Shown: one piece after another, positions 23,895 through 32,465 of the stretch | Layout of the letters: every line of letters starts with the position of its first letter | Position numbering within the stretch: position 1 is the stretch's first letter | Assembly (NCBI GenBank): GCA_017453125.1 | Contig: JAFTKS010000019.1 | Span: 1-64,000 of the forward strand | Source of the DNA: Clostridia bacterium | GTDB taxonomy: Bacteria; Bacillota; Clostridia; Christensenellales; UBA1242 | DNA: 64,000 bases | Direction of reading: 5' to 3' | Notes under the pieces: model-generated | Told to the model about the DNA's origin: nothing | Seen by the model: only the letters and a program-made list of their open reading frames with translations | Databases searched by the model: none | Made by a program: the position numbers and the translations under genes

Positions 23895-24359
23895 ATGGCA
23901 ATTAGAAATGTTGTACAAATAGGTGATGAAGTTCTTAGAAAAAAGAGCAAACCTGTCAAAGAGTTTGATGAAAAACTTTGGGAACTTCTTGATGATATGA
24001 GAGAAACTATGATAAAAAATGATGGTTGTGGGCTTGCTGCAGTACAAGTTGGTGTGCTTAGACAGGCAATAGTTCTTGATGTTAATCATATGAAACTTGA
24101 AATTATCAATCCCCAAATAATCGATTCATTTGGTGAGCAAATTGAGAAAGAAGGTTGCCTTAGCCTAAAGGGGCAATGGGGTTGGGTCAAAAGACCTCAA
24201 GAAGTAACGGTTAAAGCTCAAGATAGATATGGTAATGAGTTTGTAATCACAGGTGTTGATTTGCTTGCTAGAGCACTATGTCACGAAATTGACCATTTAT
24301 CGGGTATATTGTATTCTGATATAGAAATCAAAGACTACAAAGAAAAAAAGAAAAAATAA
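23895..24359 (+). CDS. def: Peptide deformylase
   Basis: The 154-residue protein has the three deformylase motifs: GCGLAAVQVG (usually GxGLAAPQxG, with Val in place of Pro), EGCLSLKG with the metal-binding Cys, and CHEIDHLSG with the HExxH metal site. It removes the N-formyl group from new proteins. Its neighbour fmt adds that group to initiator Met-tRNA. AAGGAG lies 6 bp before the ATG. Confidence 0.96.
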   Translation: MAIRNVVQIGDEVLRKKSKPVKEFDEKLWELLDDMRETMIKNDGCGLAAVQVGVLRQAIVLDVNHMKLEIINPQIIDSFGEQIEKEGCLSLKGQWGWVKRPQEVTVKAQDRYGNEFVITGVDLLARALCHEIDHLSGILYSDIEIKDYKEKKKK

Positions 24360-24368
24360 GGTGTTGAT

Positions 24369-25298
24369 ATGAAGGTTGTGTTTTTTGGAACACCTGAATA
24401 TGCTGTTCCTGTTCTTGAATCTATAGTAAATAGCAGACACGAAGTGGTGGCTGTTGTTTCTCAACCAGACAAGCCAAAGGGTAGGAGTAATAAAGTTGTG
24501 CCAACGCCAGTCAAAGAACTTGCATTGAAACATAATATTCAGGTTTTCCAATACGAGAAGATTCGTAAAGAGGATATTTCTGAGTTGCTCGCTATTCCAG
24601 CAGATATTTATGTAACCTGTGCATATGGTCAAATCTTGGGTGAAAATATTATAAATGCTACAAAATATGGTGTTATAAATTTACACGGAAGTATTTTGCC
24701 TAAATATAGAGGCGCTAGTCCTATTCAGTGTGCTCTTATTAATTGCGAAAAGGAAACTGGTGTTACTATTCTCAAGTCTGGATTGGGTCTTGACGATGGT
24801 CCTATTATGATGATAGAGAAAATTCAAATTTCGCAAGAAGATAACGCAATAACTTTATTTGATAAATTATCTGTATTAAGTTCACAAATGATAGTACCTA
24901 TGCTTGATAAGATTGAAAGAGGAGACTTTGAATTGTTGTCACAAGAAGAGAACATTGCAACAAAATGTACGATGCTTACACCTGAGATGGGCATTATTGA
25001 TTTTTCAAAATCTGCAGAAGAGGTTGTAGGGCTTATAAAGGGTCTTGCAAGTTGGCCCAATGCAAGGATTACTATTGATGATGTGTATTTCAAGTTATTC
25101 AATGCAAAAGTATCTCAAGTTGGTATTCAAGGCGAGGCTGGTGAAGTTATTGTTGCAAGTAGCAAGCAAGGATTACATATTGCTTGTGGAGAAGGTGCTA
25201 TTGAAATTACCGAATTTTTACCTATTAATTCGAAGAAAATGACTGCAAAAAGTTATTTAAATGGAAAATCTATAAATATTGGAAGTATTGCAAAGTGA
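24369..25298 (+). CDS. fmt: Methionyl-tRNA formyltransferase
   Basis: The 309-residue protein has the N10-formyl-THF transferase core: FFGTPEYAVPVLE, then LHGSILPKYRGASPIQ (about 107-122) with catalytic Asn/His/Asp positions of the family, and a C-terminal tRNA-binding domain. Its stop overlaps the GTG start of rsmB (GTGA), so the two are coupled. Confidence 0.96.
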   Translation: MKVVFFGTPEYAVPVLESIVNSRHEVVAVVSQPDKPKGRSNKVVPTPVKELALKHNIQVFQYEKIRKEDISELLAIPADIYVTCAYGQILGENIINATKYGVINLHGSILPKYRGASPIQCALINCEKETGVTILKSGLGLDDGPIMMIEKIQISQEDNAITLFDKLSVLSSQMIVPMLDKIERGDFELLSQEENIATKCTMLTPEMGIIDFSKSAEEVVGLIKGLASWPNARITIDDVYFKLFNAKVSQVGIQGEAGEVIVASSKQGLHIACGEGAIEITEFLPINSKKMTAKSYLNGKSINIGSIAK

Positions 25299-26575
25299 AT
25301 CAAGAATTAAAAATTTCTTACGAAATTCTTACAAAGGTCATAATTGATAAGTCTTATGTAAGTATAGAACTCAATAAATATCTTAACGAGAACCAAGGAA
25401 CGTTTAATTCTTCTCTCGTAACAAAAATTGTATATGGTGTGCTTGAGAAAGATATTATGCTCGAACATTTTATTTTGCAATATATGAAAAAGTTACCAAA
25501 GCCTAATATTTTAATACTTCTCAAAATTGTGGCGTATGTTGCCAAGGCTGTTAATTCAATACCGCATTATGCGTTGGTAAATGAGGTTGTAACAATATCA
25601 AAAACAATTGATTATCATCAATCGGGATTTGTAAATGCAGTCTCTAAAAAACTTATTTCAGGAGATGTTATACTTCCAGATAAGAAAAATATTACCAAAT
25701 ATTTGAGCGTTAGATATAATTATCCTGAATGGGTAATTGTTGAACTTTTAAAAAAGCACGACGTTCAATTTGTGAAAGATTTGATCTCTTGCGAACTTAC
25801 AAGTATGACTCATATAAGGGTTAATTTAGACAAAATATCTGCGCAAGAGTTCAAAGAATTACTAACCCAGAAATCAATTAAGTTTGAAAATAGTTTATAT
25901 GACTATACGATGTATGTGGATTACTCAAAGTTGCTAGAAGAGACAGATTTGAAAGGTTATTATATAGTTCAAGGTCTTCCAAGCATAATTACTTGTAACG
26001 TATTAGGTGTTGTTGGTAGTATTTTAGATGTTTGTAGTGCTCCGGGTGGAAAAAGTGTTTATCTGGCTCAAAATAGCAAAAATAGCGTTACTTCTGCTGA
26101 TATACATAAACACAGAGTTGAGCTTGTGAAAAAATATGCAAATACTTATGGTGTAAAATTAAATGCTTGTGTTCAAGATGCAACCAAATTAAAAGAGGAA
26201 TGGATTCAAAAATTTGACTGTGTTATGTGTGATGTGCCTTGTAGCAATCTTGGCGTATCGAGAAAGAAACCAGATGTATTTCTCAATAAAACATTGGCAG
26301 ATGCGAAAACCTTGTCTTCAATTCAGTACAAAATTTTGGACAATTCTTCCAAATATGTGAAATCTGGTGGCGTATTACAATACTCTACGTGTACAATTCT
26401 TGATTTGGAAAATAAGTCAGTTGTAGAACATTTTCTCAAAGAACATTCTGATTTTGAGTTGACAACAATCGATTGTCAAGGGTTAAATATAAGCCAAGAG
26501 AACAAAATGTATACTTTCTATTCCCATTTAACTGGTACAGAAGGATTTTTTATAGCGAGGTTAAAAAGAAAATGA
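25295..26575 (+). CDS. rsmB: 16S rRNA m5C967 methyltransferase RsmB
   Basis: The 426-residue protein has an N-terminal NusB-like domain (about 1-130), then a Rossmann methyltransferase. SAM binding is CSAPGGKSVYLA near 249, and the two cysteines of m5C chemistry lie in CDVPCSNLG (about 311-319) and YSTCTI (about 366). It starts at GTG overlapping fmt and ends ATGA over the rlmN start. Confidence 0.95.
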   Translation: MNQELKISYEILTKVIIDKSYVSIELNKYLNENQGTFNSSLVTKIVYGVLEKDIMLEHFILQYMKKLPKPNILILLKIVAYVAKAVNSIPHYALVNEVVTISKTIDYHQSGFVNAVSKKLISGDVILPDKKNITKYLSVRYNYPEWVIVELLKKHDVQFVKDLISCELTSMTHIRVNLDKISAQEFKELLTQKSIKFENSLYDYTMYVDYSKLLEETDLKGYYIVQGLPSIITCNVLGVVGSILDVCSAPGGKSVYLAQNSKNSVTSADIHKHRVELVKKYANTYGVKLNACVQDATKLKEEWIQKFDCVMCDVPCSNLGVSRKKPDVFLNKTLADAKTLSSIQYKILDNSSKYVKSGGVLQYSTCTILDLENKSVVEHFLKEHSDFELTTIDCQGLNISQENKMYTFYSHLTGTEGFFIARLKRK

Positions 26576-27798
26576 ATATATTATTAGATTATGAAAAGAA
26601 TGAATTGTATTCAATGCTAGAGTCTTTGGGCGAACCTAAATATAGGGTTGATCAATTGGTTGATGCTATGTATGGTGGCAAAGATTTTGATGACAAATTA
26701 AATTTGCCTTCTTCTTTCCTTGAAAAATTATCTGAGTTTAATTATATTATGCAACCAATTAAAATTAGAAAAGCTATTGAAAGCAAGGGAAAAGACAAGA
26801 CAATCAAGTTTCTATACGATTTGCCAGATGGAAACATTATTGAAGGTGTTCTTATGCGCTATGCTTTTGGTAATACTTTGTGTGTTAGTACACAGGTTGG
26901 TTGCAAAATGAATTGTGCTTTCTGTGCAAGTGGGTTAAATGGTTTTGTAAGAAATCTTTCCGTTGGGGAAATTTTGGGTCAGATTGTCGCTGTGAATAGA
27001 CATTTGGGTGGAACAAAAAAAGATAGACAAATTACAAATATCGTTCTTATGGGTAGCGGTGAGCCTCTTGATAATTTTGATAATGTTAAGAAATTTTTGA
27101 AAATTCTTACTAGTGACGAATGTTTCAATATGAGTGTTAGAAATATTTCCGTGTCAACTTGTGGTATCCCTAGTAAAATTGAAGAATTGGCAGATCTTGG
27201 CTATGCTGTAACTTTATGTTTATCTCTTCACGCTCCAAATGATATTATTCGTCAAGAGATAATGCCAATTGCTCGAAGATATTCCATAAGAGAGGTTATT
27301 GATGCTCTCAAATATTACTATACTATGACAAATAGAAGAATTATTATTGAATATACTTTGATTGAGGGTAAGAACAATTCTTTCAAATGTGCAAAGGAAT
27401 TGTCGGAGGTTTTGAGAGACTTGCCTTGTCATGTGAATCTTATTAAACTTAATGAGGTTGATGGAAGAGACTTGAAGGCTCCAACTGTTGATAATTGCAA
27501 AAAATTCCTTGATACTTTAAATAGGTTTGGAGTTTCTGCTACAATGCGAAGAACGTTAGGTGATGATATTGAGGGTGCTTGTGGACAATTAAGAAACAAA
27601 GAATTGCAAGGCGAAAAAGTGATTAACAAGGTTAATCCGAATATTAAGCCAAAGCCTAATAAAAATACCCAAAGAAAGGTAAAAGATGCTTCTCAATTAT
27701 TAAAAACAAAACAAAATTTACAAAAAAACGAAAAGAAAATTAATAAAAATAACACTAGAAAAAGTAGTCCAAAAACAAAAAACAACAGAGGTAGATAA
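26572..27798 (+). CDS. rlmN: 23S rRNA/tRNA A2503/A37 C2-methyltransferase RlmN, with basic tail
   Basis: The 408-residue protein is a radical SAM enzyme with CKMNCAFC (CxxxCxxC, about 112-119), GSGEPLDN, and the C-terminal catalytic Cys in GACGQL near 340. RlmN methylates C2 of A2503 in 23S rRNA. Start ATG 26572 overlaps the rsmB stop (ATGA). After the normal end of the family, about 55-60 residues of Lys/Asn/Gln-rich low complexity (KPKPNKNTQRK through KTKNNRGR) are added. This tail is odd; it may be an RNA-binding extension or drift. Confidence 0.95.
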   Translation: MNILLDYEKNELYSMLESLGEPKYRVDQLVDAMYGGKDFDDKLNLPSSFLEKLSEFNYIMQPIKIRKAIESKGKDKTIKFLYDLPDGNIIEGVLMRYAFGNTLCVSTQVGCKMNCAFCASGLNGFVRNLSVGEILGQIVAVNRHLGGTKKDRQITNIVLMGSGEPLDNFDNVKKFLKILTSDECFNMSVRNISVSTCGIPSKIEELADLGYAVTLCLSLHAPNDIIRQEIMPIARRYSIREVIDALKYYYTMTNRRIIIEYTLIEGKNNSFKCAKELSEVLRDLPCHVNLIKLNEVDGRDLKAPTVDNCKKFLDTLNRFGVSATMRRTLGDDIEGACGQLRNKELQGEKVINKVNPNIKPKPNKNTQRKVKDASQLLKTKQNLQKNEKKINKNNTRKSSPKTKNNRGR

Positions 27799-28664
27799 TT
27801 ATAGGAACGGTTGTAAAAGTAATAGGCGGAATATATTCTGTATTACACAAAGGTCAGATTCTAACTTGTAGTATAAGAACTACTATCAAAAAGAATAGGA
27901 TAGTGGTTGGAGATTATGTTGATATTGAGCCAAATGAATACGATAGTGGGAAATATATAATAAATAAGGTTCTTCCTAGAAAGAATTCTATTCCGCGTCC
28001 GCCTTTGGCTAATATTGATAAGTTGATTATTGTAATTGCTCCAAAGCCAGAACCTGATTTGCTTTTGGTAGATAAATTAATTATTTATTGTATGATTAAT
28101 AATATTGAGCCAATTATAGTTATTAATAAATCTGATTTGGCAGATGAAAAATTTTTGGAATCAATAAAGAACCAATATTATTTTGAAAAAATTTGTGTTG
28201 TTTGTGCAAAAAATGGTAGTGGTTTTGATGAATTAAAGTCACTTATTTCATCTAGTTTTTGTGCAGTGTGTGGTCAATCTGCTGTTGGAAAGAGTAGCAT
28301 TTTGAACACATTGATTCCTAATATTGAACTTCAAACTCAAGGTTTAAGTCGAAAAATTGATAGAGGGAAACATACAACAAGAGTTAATGAGTTGTATTTG
28401 TATGAGGACTTGATGATAGCAGATACCCCTGGATTTAGTTCGCTTGAACTTGATATAGATTTCAAAGAACTAGCATCGTTTTATCCTGAATTTGATGAAT
28501 TTTTGGGAGATTGTAAGTATTTGAATTGCTCTCACGTCAAGGAAGGTAAAGATTGTGCTGTAGTAAGCGAGGTTGAGTCTGGCAAAATAAATAAAGACAG
28601 ATATCAAAGGTATTGTGATTTATATAAAAATTTAAAAGAAAAGTGGGATAAAAAGTATGATTAA
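27798..28664 (+). CDS. rsgA: Ribosome small-subunit GTPase RsgA, apparent ATT start
   Basis: The 288-residue protein is a circularly permuted GTPase. An N-terminal OB fold (GTVVKVIGGIYSVL, then VVGDYVDIEP) comes first, then G4 NKSD, G1 GQSAVGKSS and G3 DTPGF, and a C-terminal zinc motif (CKYLNCSHVKEGKDC). It acts in late 30S maturation. The first standard start is the GTG at 27903, which would delete most of the OB fold. The conserved reading begins at 27804, and upstream in frame there are only ATT (27798) and ATA (27801) before a TAG. GAGGT at 27788-27792 is ideally placed for ATT 27798, which overlaps the rlmN TAA. The gene is certain; the start is inferred. Confidence 0.9.
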   Translation: MIGTVVKVIGGIYSVLHKGQILTCSIRTTIKKNRIVVGDYVDIEPNEYDSGKYIINKVLPRKNSIPRPPLANIDKLIIVIAPKPEPDLLLVDKLIIYCMINNIEPIIVINKSDLADEKFLESIKNQYYFEKICVVCAKNGSGFDELKSLISSSFCAVCGQSAVGKSSILNTLIPNIELQTQGLSRKIDRGKHTTRVNELYLYEDLMIADTPGFSSLELDIDFKELASFYPEFDEFLGDCKYLNCSHVKEGKDCAVVSEVESGKINKDRYQRYCDLYKNLKEKWDKKYD

Positions 28665-29316
28665 AGTTCTTCCTAGTTCCAATCCAGAGAAAGAAGATAA
28701 TCTTTTGCAATATGCAAAGTCTTTGGAAGATTTGGGTGTAGAGTATCTTCATTGCGATGTGATGGATGGAAAATTCGTTGAGGCGAAATGTCTTTCATAT
28801 GAAACACTAAAATTGGTTCGTGATAATTGTAATATTCTTCTTGATATTCATCTAATGGTTGAAGATGTTTTTGAAAATGTGAAGAAATTTGCATCTTTAA
28901 AGCCAAGTATTATAACTATTCATCTTGAGGCTCTAAAAAGTTTCGGACAGTTCAAAAAAATAGCTAAGTTTTTAAAGGAAAGGGATATTTTAGTTGGTTT
29001 ATCAATTAAGCCCAATACAAATGTTCATAATGTATTTAAGTATTTAAATTATATTGATTTAATACTTATTATGTCTGTTGAGCCAGGAAAAAGTGGACAA
29101 AAGTTTATTGATGGGTCGTTGGAAAGAATAAAAGATATTGCTACTTTGTGTGCTGGTAAAGACATATTAATTGAAGTTGATGGTGGTGTAAATCTTGAGA
29201 ATGCACATTCAATAATTGATTCCGGAGCAAAATTTTTGGTTATGGGCAGTGCCTTTTACAATGAAAAAAATAAAAAGAAATTATTAAATTCTATCGATAA
29301 ACATTATAAGATTTAA
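28657..29316 (+). CDS. rpe: Ribulose-phosphate 3-epimerase
   Basis: The 219-residue TIM barrel has HCDVMDGKFV (about 31-40, usual HxDVMDGxFVPN), LDIHLMVED, and the phosphate-binding EVDGGVN near 175 and GSAFY near 201. It interconverts ribulose-5-P and xylulose-5-P. The N-terminus LPSSNPEK departs from the usual APSIL and the active site is otherwise conserved. It overlaps rsgA by 8 bp; rsgA-rpe adjacency is widespread in Firmicutes. Confidence 0.88.
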   Translation: MIKVLPSSNPEKEDNLLQYAKSLEDLGVEYLHCDVMDGKFVEAKCLSYETLKLVRDNCNILLDIHLMVEDVFENVKKFASLKPSIITIHLEALKSFGQFKKIAKFLKERDILVGLSIKPNTNVHNVFKYLNYIDLILIMSVEPGKSGQKFIDGSLERIKDIATLCAGKDILIEVDGGVNLENAHSIIDSGAKFLVMGSAFYNEKNKKKLLNSIDKHYKI

Positions 29317-29377
29317 GATATATTAGAACTAAAAAGCACTTGTTTTGCATATATACTAACATCAAGCGAGGTAAGTA

Positions 29378-29458
29378 ATGCGAATTTTTTGCTTTAAAGT
29401 TCCTTTGTTTTTAAGGCCGATATTAAAATTAATATTCAGAAGAGAGTTAAATAAGTAA
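29378..29458 (+). CDS. spoVM: Stage V sporulation peptide SpoVM
   Basis: This is a 26-codon gene starting ATG with GAGGT 6 bp upstream. The peptide begins MRIFCFKVPLFLRPILK and has the length of B. subtilis SpoVM (26 residues). The family pattern is M-basic-aromatic-K-x-P-x-F-L, including Pro9, which positions the amphipathic helix on the curved forespore membrane. Synteny is decisive: B. subtilis has rsgA-rpe-thiN-spoVM-rpmB-yloU-yloV, and here it is rsgA-rpe-spoVM-(unknown)-rpmB-yloU-fakA. In the family it recruits the spore coat ATPase SpoIVA. Confidence 0.8.
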   Translation: MRIFCFKVPLFLRPILKLIFRRELNK

Positions 29459-29473
29459 ATAAAAGTTGTACCA

Positions 29474-29719
29474 ATGAAAATTGTAATTGACGTAAATTAT
29501 TCAAGTTCAAAGTTTAATATGGATTTTAAGCTTTCTAATATGCTCATTGAGAGAGGGCATAATGTTTTTCTTGCGATTAGTCAAGAGCAGTTTTTGCAAC
29601 TAAAAAAGAACTGCGATAAAGCAGTTCTTGGTTTCTCTTCAGATGGAATTATTGAAAATTCTTTTTCTCTGAGTATGTTTCAAACAATAGACAGTGCTAT
29701 TGAATTTATAGAAAAATAA
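29474..29719 (+). CDS. Hypothetical 81-residue protein
   Basis: A small protein beginning MKIVIDVNYSSSKFNMD, with an alternating beta/alpha pattern and a final acidic helix (SAIEFIEK). It has no signal peptide or membrane segment. It lies 15 bp after spoVM, at the place where other Firmicutes vary, and ends at a bidirectional terminator. The family is not recognised. Ribosome site is weak. Confidence 0.6.
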   Translation: MKIVIDVNYSSSKFNMDFKLSNMLIERGHNVFLAISQEQFLQLKKNCDKAVLGFSSDGIIENSFSLSMFQTIDSAIEFIEK

Positions 29720-29752
29720 AAAATAACGAGTATTACTTCTCGTTATTTTTTA
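29719..29752. terminator. Bidirectional terminator between the 81-residue gene and rpmB
   Basis: AAATAACGAG (29721-29730) pairs perfectly with CTCGTTATTT (29739-29748), with A and T runs on the two sides. It serves the convergent genes. Confidence 0.85.
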
Positions 29753-29921
29753 ATGTCTTAAGACATTTTGTGCAAATATATTCATTTTGAATTTTTCCAT
29801 CAACTTCGATAGATTTCTTCTGAAGGTTTGCACCCCAAGTTCTTCTAGTAGCGATATGAGAGTGACTTACTTGGTTTCCAGCCACTTTTTTCTTACTACA
29901 TATAAAACATTCCTTTGCCAT
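29733..29921 (-). CDS. rpmB: Ribosomal protein bL28
   Basis: The 62-residue protein has the zinc-type L28 cysteine pairs CFICSKK and CTKCLK and the conserved SHIATRRTWGANLQ block. The ATG at 29921 (MAKEC) is preceded by GGGGGTG, so the further in-frame start at 29939 is not used. It is divergent from yloU, as in Bacillus. Confidence 0.95.
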   Translation of the reverse strand: MAKECFICSKKKVAGNQVSHSHIATRRTWGANLQKKSIEVDGKIQNEYICTKCLKTLKNNEK

Positions 29922-30192
29922 TGTAAAATTCACCCCCATAGTAATTTTGGTTTAGTTTGCATACAAATTTTTGTATGGGCATAGTTATATATTTTAACAA
30001 TGAGATTATAGCAAATTATTTTCTTGTTGGCAAGACTTTTTTTCAACTTTTTAAATATATTATATGAATTTTGGGAAAATCTCTTGCCAAAAGGTACAAG
30101 TTATTGTAAAATACAATATGTAATGTAATTGGTAGAGTTGTGTCTACTTATTATATTTTCAACAATCAAATAACGATTGAAAGGGGAGTTTT

Positions 30193-30525
30193 ATGGCTGT
30201 AAAGACTAGTAATGCTTATGGTAATATAACCATTGATGATGAAGCCATAGTGTGTGCTACTGGGCATATCGCTAGGGAATGTTATGGCGTTATTGACCTT
30301 GTTGGTCAAAGTTCTGTCAAGTCAAAAAATGCTCTTACTAAAGGTATTAAGATTATAACCGTTGGTAATAGAATTTATATTGATTTATTTGTTATTCTTA
30401 AATACGGCGTTTCTATTGGAACTGTTACTGATAATCTTAAGAGCACTGTGAAATATGGTGTTGAACAATTTACTGGTATGATTGTTGATAGTGTTAATAT
30501 AAATGTTGTAGGAGTTAGAGTTTAA
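30193..30525 (+). CDS. yloU: Asp23/Gls24-family envelope stress protein (YloU type)
   Basis: The 110-residue protein starts with SNAYGNITIDDEAIVCATGHIARECYGVIDLVGQ, the Asp23/YloU pattern, and continues with IYIDLFVILKYGVSI and VNINVVGVRV. In Bacillus and Clostridium yloU stands between rpmB and yloV, as here. AAGGGGAG precedes the ATG. It probably works with the fatty acid kinase-like gene downstream. Confidence 0.9.
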   Translation: MAVKTSNAYGNITIDDEAIVCATGHIARECYGVIDLVGQSSVKSKNALTKGIKIITVGNRIYIDLFVILKYGVSIGTVTDNLKSTVKYGVEQFTGMIVDSVNINVVGVRV

Positions 30526-30548
30526 CTCTTTGAAAAGGATATATAATT

Positions 30549-32195
30549 ATGCAGAAAACAATTAATAGTGCTTGTTTCAGAAAGATGATTATTGCAAGTG
30601 CTAAGATTTTAGATGATAATAAAAGTTTTGTCGATTCATTGAACGTGTTCCCAGTTCCGGACGGTGATACTGGTACAAATATGAGTTTGACATATAATAA
30701 TGTTGTAAAAGAATTAAACTTGTGCTTGGAGAATGATTTTGCAAGTATTACACGTGCAGTTATAACTGGAGCGTTGAGAGGTGCTAGAGGTAATTCTGGT
30801 GTTATTCTTTCTCAAATTTTGAAAGGTATTTGTAATGTAATTGGTACTTGTGAAAAAGAAATTACTACGAAAGTTTTTGCAAAGGCACTAGCAGAAGGAT
30901 CGGCTATTGCATACAAAGCAGTTGCTGCTCCAAAAGAAGGAACAATTCTAACTGTTATTAGAGTAATTGCAGAATCTGCTCAAAGACATTGCAAAAAGCA
31001 TAGTAACTTTGAACCATTCTTTGAGGCTATTCTTAATGATGGTGAGGCTATTTTACAACAAACTCCAGAAATGTTGCCTGTACTTAAGAAAGCAGGTGTT
31101 GTAGACGCTGGTGGTCGTGGTCTTATTATTATCTTCAAGGGTATGGAAAAAGTTATCCTTGGCGAAGAAGATTTGGATCTTAATATCGACCAATTGATTA
31201 GTACTCAAACAATGAATAATAATGACTTCTATGTTAATCTTGACAATCTTGCTGATATTGAATTCGCATATTGTACTGAATTTATGATTACTCATATGAA
31301 GAAGAAAACAACTGAAAGTGATATTGAGAAGTTTAGAGAAGGTCTTTCTCAAATTGGTGATAGTGTTGTTTGTTTTGGAGATTTGGAACTTGTTAAATGC
31401 CACGTTCATACAAATCAACCGAACCTTGCACTTGGTGCAGCACTTGAGCTTGGTGAAATTATTAATATAAAAATTGAAAATATGGTTGAGCAGAATAGAG
31501 AACTTAAGAGGGCTCAAACTGCTAGAGAACAGAATCTAAAAGAAATAGGAATGGTTGCAGTTGCACCTGGTCAAGGTATTGCTAATGTATTTGCAGATCT
31601 ACTTGTAGATGATATGATAGAGGGTGGACAAACTATGAACCCTTCTGCTGAAGATATTGCAAAAGCGGTTGATAGAATTCCTGCAAAGAATGTATTTGTT
31701 ATGCCTAATAATAAAAATATAATTCTTGCTGCAGAACAGGCAAAGACACTTACAAAGAAGATTATTCATGTTATTCCTACTAAATCAATTCCAGAAGGAG
31801 TTGCTTCAGTGCTTGCATTTAATCCAGATGCAACAGTTGAAGAGAATATGGAGAATATGATGAATGCCAAGGATTCGGTTGTTAGCGGATCTGTTACATA
31901 TGCTGTAAGAACTACTCATATCAATGGTTTTGATTTGAAAACTGGTGATATTATGGGACTTGATAGCAAAGGAATTATTGCGAAAGGTTCTCTTGTAAAA
32001 GATACAACTATTCAATTAATTGATAAGTTAATTAAGCCAGATAGTGTTAATATGACATTATTCTATGGAAAAGACGTTGCTGAAGAAGATGCAAATGCTC
32101 TTGCTGAAGAATTGGAACAACGTTATCCAGATTGCGATATTAATATGATAAGCGGAGAACAACCTGTTTATTATTATATTATTTCAATTGAATAA
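30549..32195 (+). CDS. fakA: Fatty acid kinase catalytic subunit FakA (YloV, DhaL/DAK domain)
   Basis: The 548-residue protein has an N-terminal DhaL kinase domain with NVFPVPDGDTGTNMSLT (about 32-48) and ALRGARGNSGVILSQ (about 76-90). A middle domain and a C-terminal domain (GDIMGLDSKGI…) related to the YloV/FakA family follow. FakA phosphorylates fatty acids held by FakB (DegV family) proteins for phospholipid synthesis; no fakB is in this window. It follows yloU by 23 bp in an operon. Confidence 0.9.
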   Translation: MQKTINSACFRKMIIASAKILDDNKSFVDSLNVFPVPDGDTGTNMSLTYNNVVKELNLCLENDFASITRAVITGALRGARGNSGVILSQILKGICNVIGTCEKEITTKVFAKALAEGSAIAYKAVAAPKEGTILTVIRVIAESAQRHCKKHSNFEPFFEAILNDGEAILQQTPEMLPVLKKAGVVDAGGRGLIIIFKGMEKVILGEEDLDLNIDQLISTQTMNNNDFYVNLDNLADIEFAYCTEFMITHMKKKTTESDIEKFREGLSQIGDSVVCFGDLELVKCHVHTNQPNLALGAALELGEIINIKIENMVEQNRELKRAQTAREQNLKEIGMVAVAPGQGIANVFADLLVDDMIEGGQTMNPSAEDIAKAVDRIPAKNVFVMPNNKNIILAAEQAKTLTKKIIHVIPTKSIPEGVASVLAFNPDATVEENMENMMNAKDSVVSGSVTYAVRTTHINGFDLKTGDIMGLDSKGIIAKGSLVKDTTIQLIDKLIKPDSVNMTLFYGKDVAEEDANALAEELEQRYPDCDINMISGEQPVYYYIISIE

Positions 32196-32330
32196 TATTT
32201 TTACTAATATATTTTTAATGAAAATTAATACATATTTTTGATGTAGTTGTGTGTTGTTGGGTTAGGCGTAACCTAAATTTCTATGATATTTTAAGTAATA
32301 TCAAATTTTATTTAATTTAATTTATAATAT

Positions 32331-32360
32331 AAAGTCCCAATTAATTATGGGACTTTTTTA
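32331..32360. terminator. Terminator downstream of fakA
   Basis: AAAGTCCCA (32331-32339) pairs with TGGGACTTT (32348-32356) and is followed by Ts. The stretch 32196-32330 before it is AT-rich with one weak hairpin (GGTTA/TAACC near 32262). Confidence 0.8.
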
Positions 32361-32465
32361 TATATTAACATATTTTTTAAGTTATTTATATAAATATAGG
32401 TATTGACAAATTTTTCTAATTGCTTTAAAATAAAAATAGTCACCTCTAAAAAAGGAGAAAGAAAA

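Noticed and set aside
32240-32290. Small hairpin after fakA as a riboswitch or RNA gene
   Set aside because: Only a 5-bp stem (GGTTA/TAACC) with no conserved motif and no gene that it could control.
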